Below are positions 1 through 11,800 of a DNA stretch of 64,000 nt, one piece after another (position 1 is the first letter of the stretch; each line of letters begins with the position of its first letter). Made by a program: the position numbers and the translations under genes. The notes beneath the pieces are model-generated. The model was given only the letters and a program-made list of their open reading frames with translations. It was not told the origin of the DNA and did no database searches. The stretch is from Choricystis sp. odSpoLacu1 (Eukaryota; Chlorophyta; Trebouxiophyceae), in contig OY253650.1 of NCBI GenBank assembly GCA_958009055.1, positions 868,001 to 932,000 of the forward strand, in the 5' to 3' direction.

Positions 1-12
1 CCACCACGCGCC

Positions 13-357
13 ATGACATCCTCTGACGCGACTGCTGCTGCTGACGTGGCGGTCGTGTATGTTACCGCCCCCTCCACCGACGTCGCTCAACAAATCGCGA
101 CGACCCTCGTCACCGACCGCCTCGCAGCCTGCGTCAACATCGTCCCAGGCCTGACGTCTGTCTACAGGTGGCAGGGTAAGGTGGAGGCTGAGCCGGAGGT
201 GTTGATGATGGTGAAAGCGCGGCGGTCAGAGTTGCCCGCGCTCACGGCCGCCATCAAGGCCGCCCATCCATATGCCGAGCCTGAAGTGTTGGCTGTGCCC
301 GCGGTGGGGGGCAGTGAGAGCTACCTGGACTGGGTGATGAAGGAGACGGCGAAGTGA
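13..357 (+). CDS. cutA: CutA1 divalent-cation tolerance protein
   Basis: The 114-residue product matches CutA1 along its whole length, with the family core ACVNIVPGLTSVYRW near residues 39-53 and a C-terminal block around HPYAEPEVLAVP. CutA1 forms a very stable trimer with a ferredoxin-like fold. It is linked to copper tolerance in bacteria and found in organelles of eukaryotes, but its biochemical role is unsettled. The ATG lies only 12 bases into the window, so a transit-peptide exon upstream cannot be excluded; as read, the protein has bacterial length and no targeting extension. It is convergent with the YEATS gene. Confidence 0.9.
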   Translation: MTSSDATAAADVAVVYVTAPSTDVAQQIATTLVTDRLAACVNIVPGLTSVYRWQGKVEAEPEVLMMVKARRSELPALTAAIKAAHPYAEPEVLAVPAVGGSESYLDWVMKETAK

Positions 358-475
358 TGACGTTTTTTTGGGGGTAAAAAACGGGAGGGGGGCTGTAAAA
401 ACACACACGCGCGTACGCGCGCACACAGGCTACAAAACAACCTCTCTCTCTCTCTCTCTCTCGCTCTTCTCTCTC

Positions 476-1404
476 TCACATGCCAGACATGGCCGCCGCA
501 AACGAGGGCACGCCCGCCACATCGGCGCCACCGCCACCGTCCGCGCTGCCACCACCACCACCCCCCAGCGTCGCCAACTGCTTCATGACGGCGGCTTTCA
601 CTTGAGCCACACGCTGGCGGGCGGCGGCAATGCGTTTGAGTTCGGCGTCGGGCGAGTGCGTCAGAAAGTGAGCGGCGGCAGCGGAGGACGGCGCGGGCGG
701 GCGCGAGCGCGCTTTCACAGCATCCCAAAACTCGAGCCTTGGCTCCGAAAACACGACTTCGTCGTAGGTTTCAGACACGACGGGCTTGCGGGAGACGCCG
801 GTGGGGTCGGCGTCAGAGTAGAGGCGGAGTCTGTGCACGAGCTCGACGTGGGGAGCACCCGCAGTTGCAACAAAGTGAACATCCGCACTCACCTCAAATT
901 CGCCCCACCCCGTCTCCGTCAGCTCAAAGGGAGGAGTGGTCACCTCGCGGTCAGGGTTGTGGAAGGTGGGGTGCAGGTGAAAGACGACTTTGGAGATGAC
1001 GTCGCCTGTGTCTGTGTTGTCGCCAGACCGAACGTACAGCGTCCACTTATGGGTCTCCGTCTCGGTCGCCTTCTTGCCCAGAGACAGGGCCACTGTGCCA
1101 ATGACGATGGGGAAGACAAACTCGGTGTCTTTGACGCGGGTGGTGCCGTCCTGCGAGGAGGGGGGGTGGGGTGGGGGGAATCGTGGTGGGGCCGTGCCCT
1201 CCCCACTGTTCGTCCCACATCTGCCACACGAACATATGCACACGATTACTCCACACCCACACGTACCGGCGCCACAAACGTCACCGTTGGCGGCAGCGGC
1301 ACCGCGGCCGACGCGGCGGCAGCTGGAGCGGCGGGCGGAGCGGCGGGCGACGCCGCTGGGGGTGGGACCGCCGCTGCGACGGCTGGTGGTGCGGCGGCCT
1401 CCAT
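476..1404 (-). CDS. YAF9: YEATS-domain protein, YAF9/GAS41 type
   Basis: A 270-residue protein from two exons (1267-1404 and 476-1150; intron 1151-1266 has a GTACGT donor, one of only three GTA donors in the window). Residues 1-46 are Ala/Pro-rich. Residues about 47-165 form a YEATS domain, with HKWTLYVRS, the HPTFHNP turn and GWGEFE, the blocks that build the acyl-lysine reading pocket. A C-terminal helix near residues 225-250 looks like the coiled coil by which YAF9/GAS41 joins the SWR1 and NuA4 chromatin complexes. The role as a histone-acylation reader is from the family; complex membership is inference. It shares a short promoter region with the HAD gene. Confidence 0.85.
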
Positions 1405-1505
1405 GCCAGGCAGGGGAGGGGGAGACGAGGGCGCGCGCAGTCGTGAGATGGGAAAGAAAAAACAAATAACGGTTTTCCCGACGTCGACTCACAACCTGCA
1501 AACGA
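1405..1505. promoter_or_regulatory. Shared promoter, YEATS gene / HAD gene
   Basis: The two start codons face away from each other with 101 bases between them (146 if the HAD gene starts at its second ATG, 1551). Both promoters must lie here or inside the 5' ends. No TATA box or other named element is evident. Confidence 0.4.
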
Positions 1506-2540
1506 ATGCGACGCCCAGCCTCGCCTCGCCGGCCGGGCCAGTCGGCCGCCATGTCGAGGCCAAGCCAGGCCGCCTCCACGCTGAGGCCGGGCCAGCCGGC
1601 CGTCGTGCCACCTCAACCGCTCAACACACTTGCCGACCTGCCGCCGTCCACGTATCGGGTGCTCCTGCTCGACCAGTTTGGCGTCCTCCACGACGGTCGC
1701 ACACCCTACCCGGGCGCCATAGATGCGGTGCGGTCCTTGGCAGCCGCACTCTGATCGTGCTATCCAACTCGTCGCGCAGAGCCGACGCGGCGCTGGCCAA
1801 GCTCCAAGCGCTTGGCTTCGACCGCTCCTGGTTTGCTGGCGGGGCAGTCACGAGCGGAGAGGTTGCACACGACAGGCTGCTGAACAGACCCGACGCCTGG
1901 TGGCGAGCGCTGGGGCACCGCGTGCTGCACGTGACGTGGGGGGCACGAGGCGCGGTTTCTCTGGATGGACTCAATCTCACCCTGGCCGACGCCGCCACCG
2001 CCGACTTCATTCTGGCGCACGGCACGGAAGCAGTCGCCCAACCTGACGGCAGCCTGAGCGTGACCAGCCTGGACGGCATCAAGGACGTGCTGCGGGTGGC
2101 TGCTACGCGGTCGCCGCCCCCACCCTTTCTTTGCGCAAATCCCGATTTGGTCACCGTGGACGGTGGCGAGTTGCGAGTGATGCCGGGCACGCTGGCCGCA
2201 TTTTACAAAGAGATTTGCGCCGACGCCACCGTGGTGTTGTTGGGCAAGCCGGGTAGAGACATTTACTCCGCTGCTCTGACGCGCGTCGGCAACCCCCCCC
2301 CCCTCCTCCTGCCTGGCAGTCGGCGACTCCCTGGAGCACGATGTGGCGGGGGCGGCGGTCGACGGCATCGACGCCCTCTACATTGGGGGCGGCATCCACG
2401 CCAAGGAGCTGGGGGTGGGGGCGCCCCCGAGCGACGGCGGGCCGTCACCACCCGTCGACGCGGCGGCGCTGGCCGCGCTGCTGAAGGGAAGGCCGGCTGA
2501 GCAGTGGCCGCGCTACGTGAAGGCGTATTTGGCGCCTTGA
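1506..2540 (+). CDS. HAD-superfamily class IIA hydrolase, with two frame breaks
   Basis: The reading shows HAD motif I (LLLDQFGVLHDG), motif II (LIVLSNSSRR), the motif III lysine (LLGKPGRDIY) and motif IV (VGDSLEHD). This matches the class IIA family of proteins described as TIGR01459, a branch of the p-nitrophenyl/phosphoglycolate phosphatase group; the substrate is unknown. The frame changes twice: about 1740, where one base appears missing between DAVRSLA and RTLIVLSN, and at the C11 run 2293-2303, where one C appears extra. The breaks cancel, and the full span is 345 codons. Start 1506 or 1551 are both possible; 1551 has a better context. Either sequence error or a decayed gene. Confidence 0.7.
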
Positions 2541-2626
2541 GAGAAAAAGATTAAGAGTTAGAAACAGTGTGACAAGAACGAAAACCACAGAAAACAGGGG
2601 GCTGGCGTCTCTCTCTCTCCCTTCCC

Positions 2627-5600
2627 TCAATTCGGCAGGATGATCGCGCCTTCATCCATCCAAAAATCGTCGTCATCGTCAAAGTCGGACACCGCCGCCC
2701 TCTTGAACGGGGGCGGCGCCACAGCCGCCGCCTGCGTCTGCGTTTGTGTCGGCCCCACGCCGCGCGCCAAAGGCATCGCGGCGTCACCGCCATCGTCCAC
2801 CCACCCCTCCACCGCGGCAGCGGCGCGCCGACTGTCGGTCGCAGACCGTTTGTTGGAGGTTTGGTTCATGGGGATGGCGCTCCCATCCAGCGCAAATCCA
2901 TCCGCCCCAGCCGCGCGCGCGTGCGGCGGGCGCGCCACGTACGCGGACACCTGGGCCAACGCCGCCAGAATGGCGGGCCCGTGGCGCGTCCTCTGGTTCT
3001 TGGACAGGCGGGGCACTGGAGCGGCATCCAGGTCGGCCTGCGTGGCGGGGCGCGCCGCGGCCAGCCCCGCCACCGCTTCGGGCGGCAGCGCGACGGCCGC
3101 GCGCTGGCGGCCGCCGCTGCGCCCCGCGCGCGCGCGCGCTCGTCCAGCACCACGTTGAGCTGGGCCATGGCCTGGGCCGCCACGTCGCGAGCCAGACGTT
3201 CGGATGGAGAGAGTGTGGGCGAGTCGGCGGAGGGGGCCAGGGGCAGGGGGGCGGTGTGGGCATCGGACGCGGCGCCGCGCGCGACGCGCGCGCGCGCGCG
3301 CGCCGCCCGACGCAAACGCCAGCATGATGCGCGTCCGCCCGCACTCCACGGCCCCGGCTTCAGGCTCGCGCGCGCGCAGGGCGGCGGAGACGGTGCCGTA
3401 CTCGTTGTCTGCGCGGCGTGTCTCTTCAAACAGCACGTGTTTGACCACCAGCGCGCGCAGCAACCGGGCGACGTCCCCCCGATCCCACGCCTTGAGCGCG
3501 CCATGGTCGGGCAGGCGGTCGTGCCCCCTCCGCTTGATGGCGGCCGCCAGGGACCCGCGCAGTACGTCTGTGACGTGGGCGACCGACGCGGTGGGCTCGC
3601 GCGCCACCGCGCGCGCAACACGCACCGCGGCCCCCGCTGCATCCGTCACGTCGCGCCGCACGGCGGATGCGGCCGCCCCCGAGGCACACACGTCGCACGT
3701 GCCCCGGCAGGCGGCCGGGTCTAACCCCTCCCCAAAGTGGGCGAGCAGGGGGACGCGCCGACACTCGGCGCCGCCCTCGGCGTACGCCACCATCGCGTTC
3801 AAAGAGTCGGTGTTGGCGTCCACCACGTCGGGGGGGGCGCGCGTTTCAGCTGCAGACGACGCCAGCATGGCGCGCGCGCGCACAGCGTCGGCGTACGAGT
3901 AGTAGAGAACGCACGACGCTTTGGCGCCGTCGCGGCCGGCGCGCCCGGTTTCTTGGTGGTAGCCTTCCAGCGATTTGGGCAGGGCCCAGTGAATGACAAA
4001 GCTGTGTGGTAAGAAGGGGTGGGTGTTGCGTGAGTGTGTGTGTGTGTGTGTGTAATGAGAGAAGAAGAAGAAAAAAAAACACGCCAACCACCCCCCCTCC
4101 CATCATCATCTCTCACCGAACATCCGCCTTGTTGATGCCCATGCCAAACGCGACAGTCGCCACAATGATGTGCAGCCGCCCCAGCGTCCAGTCGGACTGC
4201 ACCCTTTCCCGCTCACTGGGGTCCAGGTTCGCGTGGTAGTGCCCGACGCGTGCGCGCCCGCGCCCCAGCCTCTCCGCCAGCGCGGACTGCAGCCCCGCCG
4301 CCAGGGTCTCACACTCGGCTCGAGACAGCGCGTACACGATGCCGCACTGGCAGCGCCCCCCCGGGCAGAAGCGGTCGGCGATGAGGGAGGCGACGTCGTC
4401 GAGCGCGTTCTTTTTGTTTCCCTTTGGCCGCACCTCGTACGTCAGGTTGGCCCGGTTGAAGGACGACTTGAACATGACGACCGAGGACAGGGCCAGCTGG
4501 GCCACGACGTCGGCCTGGACGCGCGGTGTGGCGGTGGCGGTGAGCGCAACGAGCGGGACAGACGGGTAGCGCCGCTTGAAGACGGCCAGCTTTTTGTAGT
4601 CGGGCCGAAAGTCGTGCCCCCACTGCGACACGCAGTGGGCTTCATCGATGACGACCCTGTCTAGGGTGCCGTCGGAGTGCAGCGCGTCAAATGTGCGCAT
4701 GAGGGCGTCCGACGCGGCGACGCGCTCGGGCGTGACGAATAAAACACGCGGCACGGGCGGCCGCGCGCGCAGGTCAGCCATGGCGGCTCTGTTGTCTTCT
4801 TCCGCGGCGGCGGAGGAGAGCATAGCACAGGGAATGGCCGCCTCCCGCAGGTGGAACACCTGGTCCTGGATGAGGGAGACCAGGGGGGACACTACGATCG
4901 TGACGCCGTGCGAAATGGACGCAGGCAGCTGATAAATGAGCGACTTGCCCCCCCCCGTGGGCGCCAGCACAAACACGTCCCGCCCCGCCATGATGGCGTT
5001 GATGGCCGCCCCCTGGTGGGCGCGGAAGGAGGAGTTGCCAAAGTTTTCGCGGTTGGAGCGGGACGCGTCGGCCGACCAGGGGTAGTCGGCCCGCCGCCAC
5101 GCGGCGTCGGTGGCGCCGTCTGTGACGGCGCAGGTGGAGGGAGGGGGGGGGGGCGCCTGGCGCCGCCGACCGCAGGGACGGGTCGGGCGGGGCGAACGGG
5201 TCGTAGGCGGCGGTGGTGGAGGTGGTGTGGCGAAGCGGCGGCAGGAATGATGACGACGGAGAGCCAAACGACGCCCCCGCGCCCGCCCCCACCCCCCGCC
5301 CCGCCTCCAGATCGGCTTTGACACGCTGCAGGTGGGCCCGCTCGGCGGCCAGGGACGCGGGGTCGCCGTCACCGTCGGCGAGGGCGGTGAGAACGTCGAC
5401 CAGGGCAGCGTTGACGTCTGCCAGCGTGGTCAGTGGTTGAGGGGGAGGGTGGGCCACGTGGGTGGCATGCACACGCTGCGGCATCGCATGCTGCAGCTGC
5501 ACCATGGCGGGCGGGTAGCTGGTGGTCATCGGCGGTGGCGCGTGCGTCTGCAGCGGCGGTGCGCCAACCACGCCCGCCCGCTGCCACTCCACCGCGGCCA

Positions 5601-6261
5601 GGGCGGCCACGTCGTCCACGTCGTCTCCACCATCCGCAAACACGCCCAGAGACAGAGGGCCCGACCCCGCCGTTCCCGCGAGAGCGGGCGGTGGAGCCGG
5701 TGGCTGCTGCGGCTGCGGCGCGACCAACGGCCGCGGCGGCGCGGGGGGCGGCGGCGGAGGCGCGCGCGCCGCCTCGTTGGGCGGGGGCAGCACGTCCACC
5801 GGCAGGCGCAGCGGTGGCATGGCGCGCGGTGGCAAGGTGAGCAGTTTGAGGGCCTGGTTGGGGAGGGAGGGTGGGGAGGTCGAACCACGTCCGAGCCGCA
5901 CGCTGCGCGCGCTGTGCTTCTCCCCAACTCCCACCTCCACTCACATGTTCCACCTCGGACGCGGGTGCACGGCAACCCAGGTCGACGGCCCATTGTTTGG
6001 CGCGGCTGTGGGAGACGGGGGGAAGGGCAAGAGGGTGGGCGCATCGTGCTGTGTTGTCGATGCCGCGCTGGGTCCTCGTCTTGCACACGCCCGCCCACAA
6101 CCACACTCCGTCACACACACACTCTCTCACCCTGACTGCGAAAGACCCCCCGCAGCCCCCGGGTCCAGCCCGGGCCCCGCGTACAGCAGGCCCCACCCCC
6201 GCTGCGCGAGCGCGGCTGGCAGGTGGGCGTCCACGTTGGTGCGTGGCGCGAGGGGGGCCAT
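2627..6261 (-). CDS. RecQ-family DNA helicase, BLM-like
   Basis: A 3'-5' DNA helicase of about 1,100 residues from four exons (6131-6261, 5945-6005, 4117-5853, 2627-4001). After a Pro-rich N-terminal half come the helicase motifs: Walker A TGGGKS, DEAH in [15 protein letters not shown], motif V and [11 protein letters not shown] zinc-binding segment (CRGTCDVC), an RQC winged-helix region and a C-terminal HRDC-like block ([13 protein letters not shown]) follow. One base too many lies in the G11 run 5143-5153, between the N-terminal region and the helicase core. Two further breaks that cancel each other lie in GC repeats near 3100-3140 and 3270-3310, where the start of the HRDC region reads in another frame. 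Expected role: dissolution of recombination intermediates. Confidence 0.85.
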
Positions 6262-6464
6262 GACGCCGTGAGTGGTGGCGCGGAGGGACGGGCGTGTGTC
6301 CGCGAGCGCGCGCCCCGAGGCGCCGGCCGAGCAGAGAAACAAAAACGCGGCAGAGAGAGAACTGGTGTTTCGACACAAATTGCCGGCGAAACAAACGAGC
6401 CGCGCCGCCGTGCCTGTGCGCGCACTATCTCTCCCCCTCCCTCCTCCCTCTCTCTACTAAACCC

Positions 6465-6957
6465 ATGCTGTCCCGCCTGGCGCGCCGCGCTGCCGTCTCC
6501 CTGGCCCGGCGCACAGCGACCGGCCCCGCGTGTGCGCGGCCGCCGCTGCCGCACGCTCGCCGCGGCGTTGCGGCCGCGGCCACGGGGGTGGACCCACCCG
6601 ACGTGCGCAAGCTGGCTGCAATGGCCCATATTGACGTGACGGACGAAGAGGTGAGGAGAGGAGAGAGAGAGGGAGGGGAGAAGGAGAGGCACACAGATGG
6701 CACCGACCCACCAAACCCTTTCCTCTTCACACCCAACACAGGTCGCCGACTGGGAACCAAAAATCCGGGCCATCGTGTCCTGGTTTGACCAACTGCAAGC
6801 CGTGGACGTGGACGGCGTCGCCCCCTACACCGGGGGCGACGTGGCGTCCGACTTTGTGACGCGCAGCGACACGGTCGTCCCCTTTGACGCGGACGCCGCG
6901 CTGGCGGACGCGCCCGAGCGGGAGGGCGGGTTTGTGAAGGTGCCCAAGATCATGTGA
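6465..6957 (+). CDS. gatC: Glu-tRNA(Gln) amidotransferase subunit C, organellar
   Basis: Two exons (6465-6650, 6742-6957; phase-0 intron with GTGAGG donor) give 133 residues. The first 35 or so residues are Arg/Ala-rich, like a mitochondrial or plastid targeting peptide. The rest is GatC: VRKLAAMAHIDVTDEE, then the EGGFVKVPKIM tail. GatC bridges GatA and GatB in the complex that converts Glu-tRNA(Gln) to Gln-tRNA(Gln) in organelles. The gene is head to head with the RecQ gene across 203 bp. Confidence 0.9.
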
Positions 6958-7092
6958 ACAGAGTGTTTGGTTTTGGTGTGTGGGTGTAAAAAGCATTTAC
7001 TAGAGGCGTAGCAAAAAAGAAAAAAGAAACACTCCTTTGCCTTTCTTTTCTCTCCCCACGCACAAGTCGTTTCCACTTTCCACGCGCACACG

Positions 7093-8703
7093 ATGGCCGC
7101 CATCGACGAAGCCGTGGTGGCCGAAATCGCGGCCGCCTGCGTGGACGCCGACGTGCACCACGTCGCGGCGCTCATTCCGCCAGCGGTGCGTCGTACCCAC
7201 CCGCACCTTCCCACCCAAACCCTGCCCCCCACCCCTCGCCCGCGCCAGCCGTCAGAGTCATTTGGAGTCCGCTTTGCGTCTGCGCTGTGAGAGGGCCGGG
7301 TGGGGCCGCGCTTGAGGCCTGGTTGGGTTGCCCCATTCCACTGCCGACCCCACCTACCTACCTCCCCCCTTCAGGCCACCATCATCCTCATCGGGGACGG
7401 TACGCACGGCACATCCGAGCACTACAAATTCCGCGCCGACCTCACCCTGACCCTGGCGGGCGGGGATACGGGGCCTGGGATCGATGCCGTGCTGCTGGAG
7501 GCCGACGTCCCGGCAGCAGCCTGGATGAACGCGTTTGTCCGCCTGCACCCGCCGTATGACCGGCCCGACGCCCACCCAGCCACCGCCCTGGAGGCGGCCC
7601 GCACCCGCTTCCCGACCTGGATGTGGAGCAATGAAGAGATGAGCGGCTTTCTGACGGACCTGCGCGCGCTCAACGCGCGCCGCGACCCGGCCACCCGCGT
7701 GGGTGTGTACGGCCTCGACATCTACGCGCTCTTTGAATCTGCCGCCGCCGTCGTGCGCCACTTTGAGGACGCGGGCGAAGTGGCCGCCGCCCGCGCCGCC
7801 CGCCGCGCGCTGGCCTGCCTCACCACCGCGGGCGGCGACCGCTCCCGCGACGGGGTCTCATACGCGTACGGCCTGGCGTGCGGCGCCAAGCAGTGCGCGC
7901 AGGAGACTGTGGCGTCGCTCGTCGCTGCCGCCCGCCGCCGCGGCGCGGGGGCGCCCCCGGCCGGCCCGCCCGGGTCGCCCGCGGAGGAAGCGGGCCTGGA
8001 ATGCATACTTCATGCGCTGGCGGTGGTCAGTGGAGAGTCGTACTATTCAAAAATGGTTTTCGGAGGTTTCGGCGGAGACGACAGCACGTGGGACATCCGC
8101 GACGCCGCGTTTGCCGATGCGGTCGGCGTCGTCACCAAAGCCGCGACTGCACGCCGCGGAACCACGCTGGCACCCCCACCGCGTGTCGTCGTGTGGGCGC
8201 ACAACAGTCACTGCGGCAACGCCAAGGCGACGTCGATGTACACGCTGCGGCGGGAGTACAACATAGGGTCCCTCCTGCGTGACGCGCACGGCGACGCCGT
8301 GTTCGCCATCGGCTGCCTCACCTACACTGGCACCGTGGCCGCCGCGTCGTCATGGGGGGGGCGCGTCCGCCAGCGCGCGCTGCGCCCCGCGATGGCGGGG
8401 TCGTATGAAGCGCTGCTGCACGCCGTGTCGGTCGCGTCGGGGCGCCCCTCTTTCGCTGTCGACCTTCGCTCCCCCACGCCCGCCGCCCGCGCCCTCGCCA
8501 TCCCCCGCCTTCAACGCGCGGTGGGGGTGCAGTACCGGCCCCGGACCGAGCGCGCGTCCCACATGTTCACCGCGGCGCTGGGAGACCAGTTTGCGTGCGC
8601 CGTGTTTTGGGATGAAACGCGCGCGGTCACGCCTCTGCCGGCGTCCCCCCAGTGGGGCGACGTGCTGGGGTATAACGAGGCGAGTGGGGAAGATTCTGAC
8701 TGA
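7093..8703 (+). CDS. Erythromycin esterase-family hydrolase
   Basis: Exons 7093-7185 and 7375-8703 encode 473 residues of the erythromycin esterase fold (Pfam PF05139). The acidic/His active-site blocks are visible: GDGTHGTSEHYKFR near residue 38, LLEADVP, and VWAHNSHCGN. In bacteria some members hydrolyse macrolide lactones, but most, including all eukaryotic ones I know of, have no proven substrate. No signal peptide is evident, so the protein is probably cytosolic. GC content and the spliceosomal intron match its neighbours, so if it came by transfer from bacteria this was not recent. It is convergent with MSH3. Confidence 0.8.
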
Positions 8704-8804
8704 CTGAGTTTAGGGGGCGTGTGTTTTGTGTTCTTTGCATTTTCGTTGTTTTGGTGCGCACTCCCAAGAGCGTTTGATCAAACAGAAAAGGCTCCCTCTC
8801 TTCT

Positions 8805-11800
8805 CTACTCGCACGCCACCGCCGCAGCCGCAGCCGCCACCGCTGCGTCCAGCGCGGGCCCACCCTCAGCCGCACGCACCGCCGCCCGCACCGCGGCCGC
8901 CACGCGCGCTGGCAGCCCGCCCGCCACCTCGAGCGCGTCGCCGGACGCGAGGGACGCCGCCAGGCCGGCCGCCCGGTCCACCACGGTGGGGGGCAGCCCC
9001 GCCAGGCGGGCGCAGTTGACGCCGTACGAGCGGGAGGACGGCCCCGGCGCCAGCTTGTACCGAAACGTGACGTTTTCGGTGCCGGTGGCCGGGTCGACGT
9101 CAACATCAGCAGCCATGTGGGCGACTGCCACAGACGCAGCCGCAGCGTCAGCCACTCTGGTGATAAAGTGGGTGATGAACAGGGACCGGCACCGCACCCG
9201 CGTCGCCAGGTCCGTCAACACAGCCCCCGCGATGGCAGCCCCGTCCGACGTCGACGTGCCGCGCCCCAGCTCATCAAACAGGACCAGGGAGCGGCGGGTC
9301 GCGGTGCGCAGGATGTCTGACGTTTCGCTCATCTCCTGCAGAAACGTCGACCGCGCCAGCAGCAGCGAGTCGGACGCGCCCATGCGCGTCAGCACGGCGT
9401 CGACCGGGGTGAGAGTGGCGGACGCGGCGGCCACGTGGCACCCCGCGTGTGCCATGACGACAGCCAGGGCGACCGCGCGCGTGACGCACGACTTGCCGCC
9501 CATGTTTGGGCCAGTGACCACGAGCACGGGGGGGGCGCCATGCTCGCTGTCCCCGCCCAGGACAACGTCATTCGGGACGGCGGTGCCGCCCGACGCGCGG
9601 GTGGAGGCGGCGAGCATGGGATGGAGCACGGAGCGCAGGGCGAGGGAGGGTGGTGGGGCGTCGTCGTCGTCGTCGTCACCGTTGTCCTCGAATTCCGGCC
9701 GCACCCAACCCTCGCTCTCGGCCGCGTCCGCCAACGACAGCAGCGCATCAAGCGCTGCAATTGCTGCCGCCGCCACCCTCAACTCCGCGTAGTGTGGCGC
9801 CAGCGACGTCGCGTGTGCAGCCCACTCGCCCGAGGCCGCCACGGTCAGCGTCTCCTGCGCCCGCGCCAGCGCGTCCAGCCCCGCCCCCACGCCGGGCGGC
9901 AGGTATCGGTCCACCTTTTTGGTGGACGACACACGCACCCAGTCGGAGGGAGGGGGGGTGCCGGTGGGCAGCTCCATCAGGTGGGTGCCTTGATTGGCGA
10001 CTGACCCATACCCTTTGGCCCCCGGGGCAGCTGCTTTGAGGGCGGGCAGCAGGGCTGTCAGGCCGGCTTCAGCGGCCGCGACCGCGGCCTTGGCGGCCGC
10101 GGTGCGGGGGAAGGTGTCGGGGTCGGCGAGAAGGGCGACACGGTCCGCAGTCGCGGCAGCAGCAACATTCAAAGGCGCCAGGGCGGCGGCCGCCAGGGCG
10201 CGCACGCGGGCGTCTGCCACGGCCGCCAGCAGGGAGCGCAGCAGAGGGGAGGACACGTCGGGGAAGGCGGCCGCGGCGGCGGCGGGGTCGACTGGAGACA
10301 CGCCGAGCGCTTCAGCTGAAGACGCGAGCGCGTGAATCGTCGCCACAAACTCGGCCGGGCTTGCGTTTGCGTGCAGGCTGCGAGTCAAGCCACGCGCCAC
10401 GTCGGGCGTGGAGGCTAAGAAGGAGAGTAGTGCAGTCAGGGCGGGCGCCACGCCCGCGTCTGCTGCCGCGACGCCACGCAGTTCGCTGACAGCGTCCAGC
10501 CTCGCGTCAATCGCCGCCCTCGCCGCCAGCGGCCGGGCCAGCCATTCGCGCAGGGTGCGCCCCCCCGCCTTGGTGCGAGTGCGGTCGACGAGCCAGAGGA
10601 GGGAGCCGCGCGCGCCGACGGCGCCAAAGGTGGGGGCGAGGACTTCGAGAGCAGCGAGGGCAGAGGGCGGGAGGGCAAGTGTCCCAACGGCATCCAGGGG
10701 GAGCACGCCCGCGCCCCCCAGGGCACGCAGGGGAGCACTTAGCTTGAGTTTGTCCAGGCGGTGCAGCACGGCGGCCAGGGCGATGGTGGCGGGGGGGGGC
10801 AGGTCGGGCAGGGAGGAGGAGGCGTCGCCAAAGAACGAGGCGACCGCGCGCGCGGCCGCGTCGCTGCTCGCAGCCGCGCCTTCCTCGCACCGCACGCCGT
10901 TCATGCCGCCTCCGCCGCCGCGGGCTGACCCCGCCACATAGGCATCCAGCGCGCGCCGGGTGGCGCGAGTGGGGTGGCCGAGGACCAGGATTTCAGCGGG
11001 AGCCAGCGTCAGCAGTAGCCGCTCCAGTGCGGCGCGTGAGGGCGCGTCCAGGCCGCCGCCCGCGCGCACGTCGCCGGTGGAGACGTCGACCGCGACTGCG
11101 CCCAGCAGGGCGCGGTCTCCGTCTGCGGGTTCGTCGGTGACGGCGAGGAGGTATGCGCCGCCACCGCCTGCGAGGGCGCCGGCGTCTTCGCCCGCGCGCG
11201 AGGGCGCCTCATCCAACGGTCCCACGTCCGCCTCAGCGCCCGCGTCCAGGGTGGCGGCCGTGAACACCGCGGTCACGGCGCGCGAGAACGTGCCCGACTT
11301 GCCGCCGTCGGTGGCGCCTGCTTTTTTCAGAGCAGCGGTTTCGGTTTGGCGCACGATGCCCACCCGGTGGCCCGCCCCCACCAAACGCCGCACCGCGCGT
11401 GCCAGCCCTGGCGCAGGCACGCTGGCGCGCAGGGAGCCACGCTCGTTGTAGGAGAAGATGCGCAGCACAGAGGCCGCAATCTCAGCATCCCCCCCGAAAA
11501 ACATAAACTTGTAGCCGACCTCGATGGCCAGCACGGTGCCCGGGTTGTCGGCTTTCAGTTTGGCGATCTGGCGGTCGAGCGGGGTGGGGCCGGCGGGGCG
11601 GGAGGAGGAGGAAGGTGGCACGGTCGCGTCGGCGTCGTCGGCGCGCCGGCGCCGCTCGAAATCGTCGGACGCCACCTTCTTGGCCCACTTGGCGGCGAGA
11701 GCGGGATCGCGTGACGTAGGTAAGCCTGCCTCGTCAAACGCCTGCCTGCTGCTTGACGCAGAAGGCGCGGTCGGGGGGGGCGCAGCGGCGGCGCGCGCAC

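Noticed and set aside
368..2500. A 710-codon open frame on the plus strand
   Set aside because: It runs antisense through the YEATS gene and only its 3' part, within the HAD gene, is real coding. The rest is low-complexity translation kept open by high GC.
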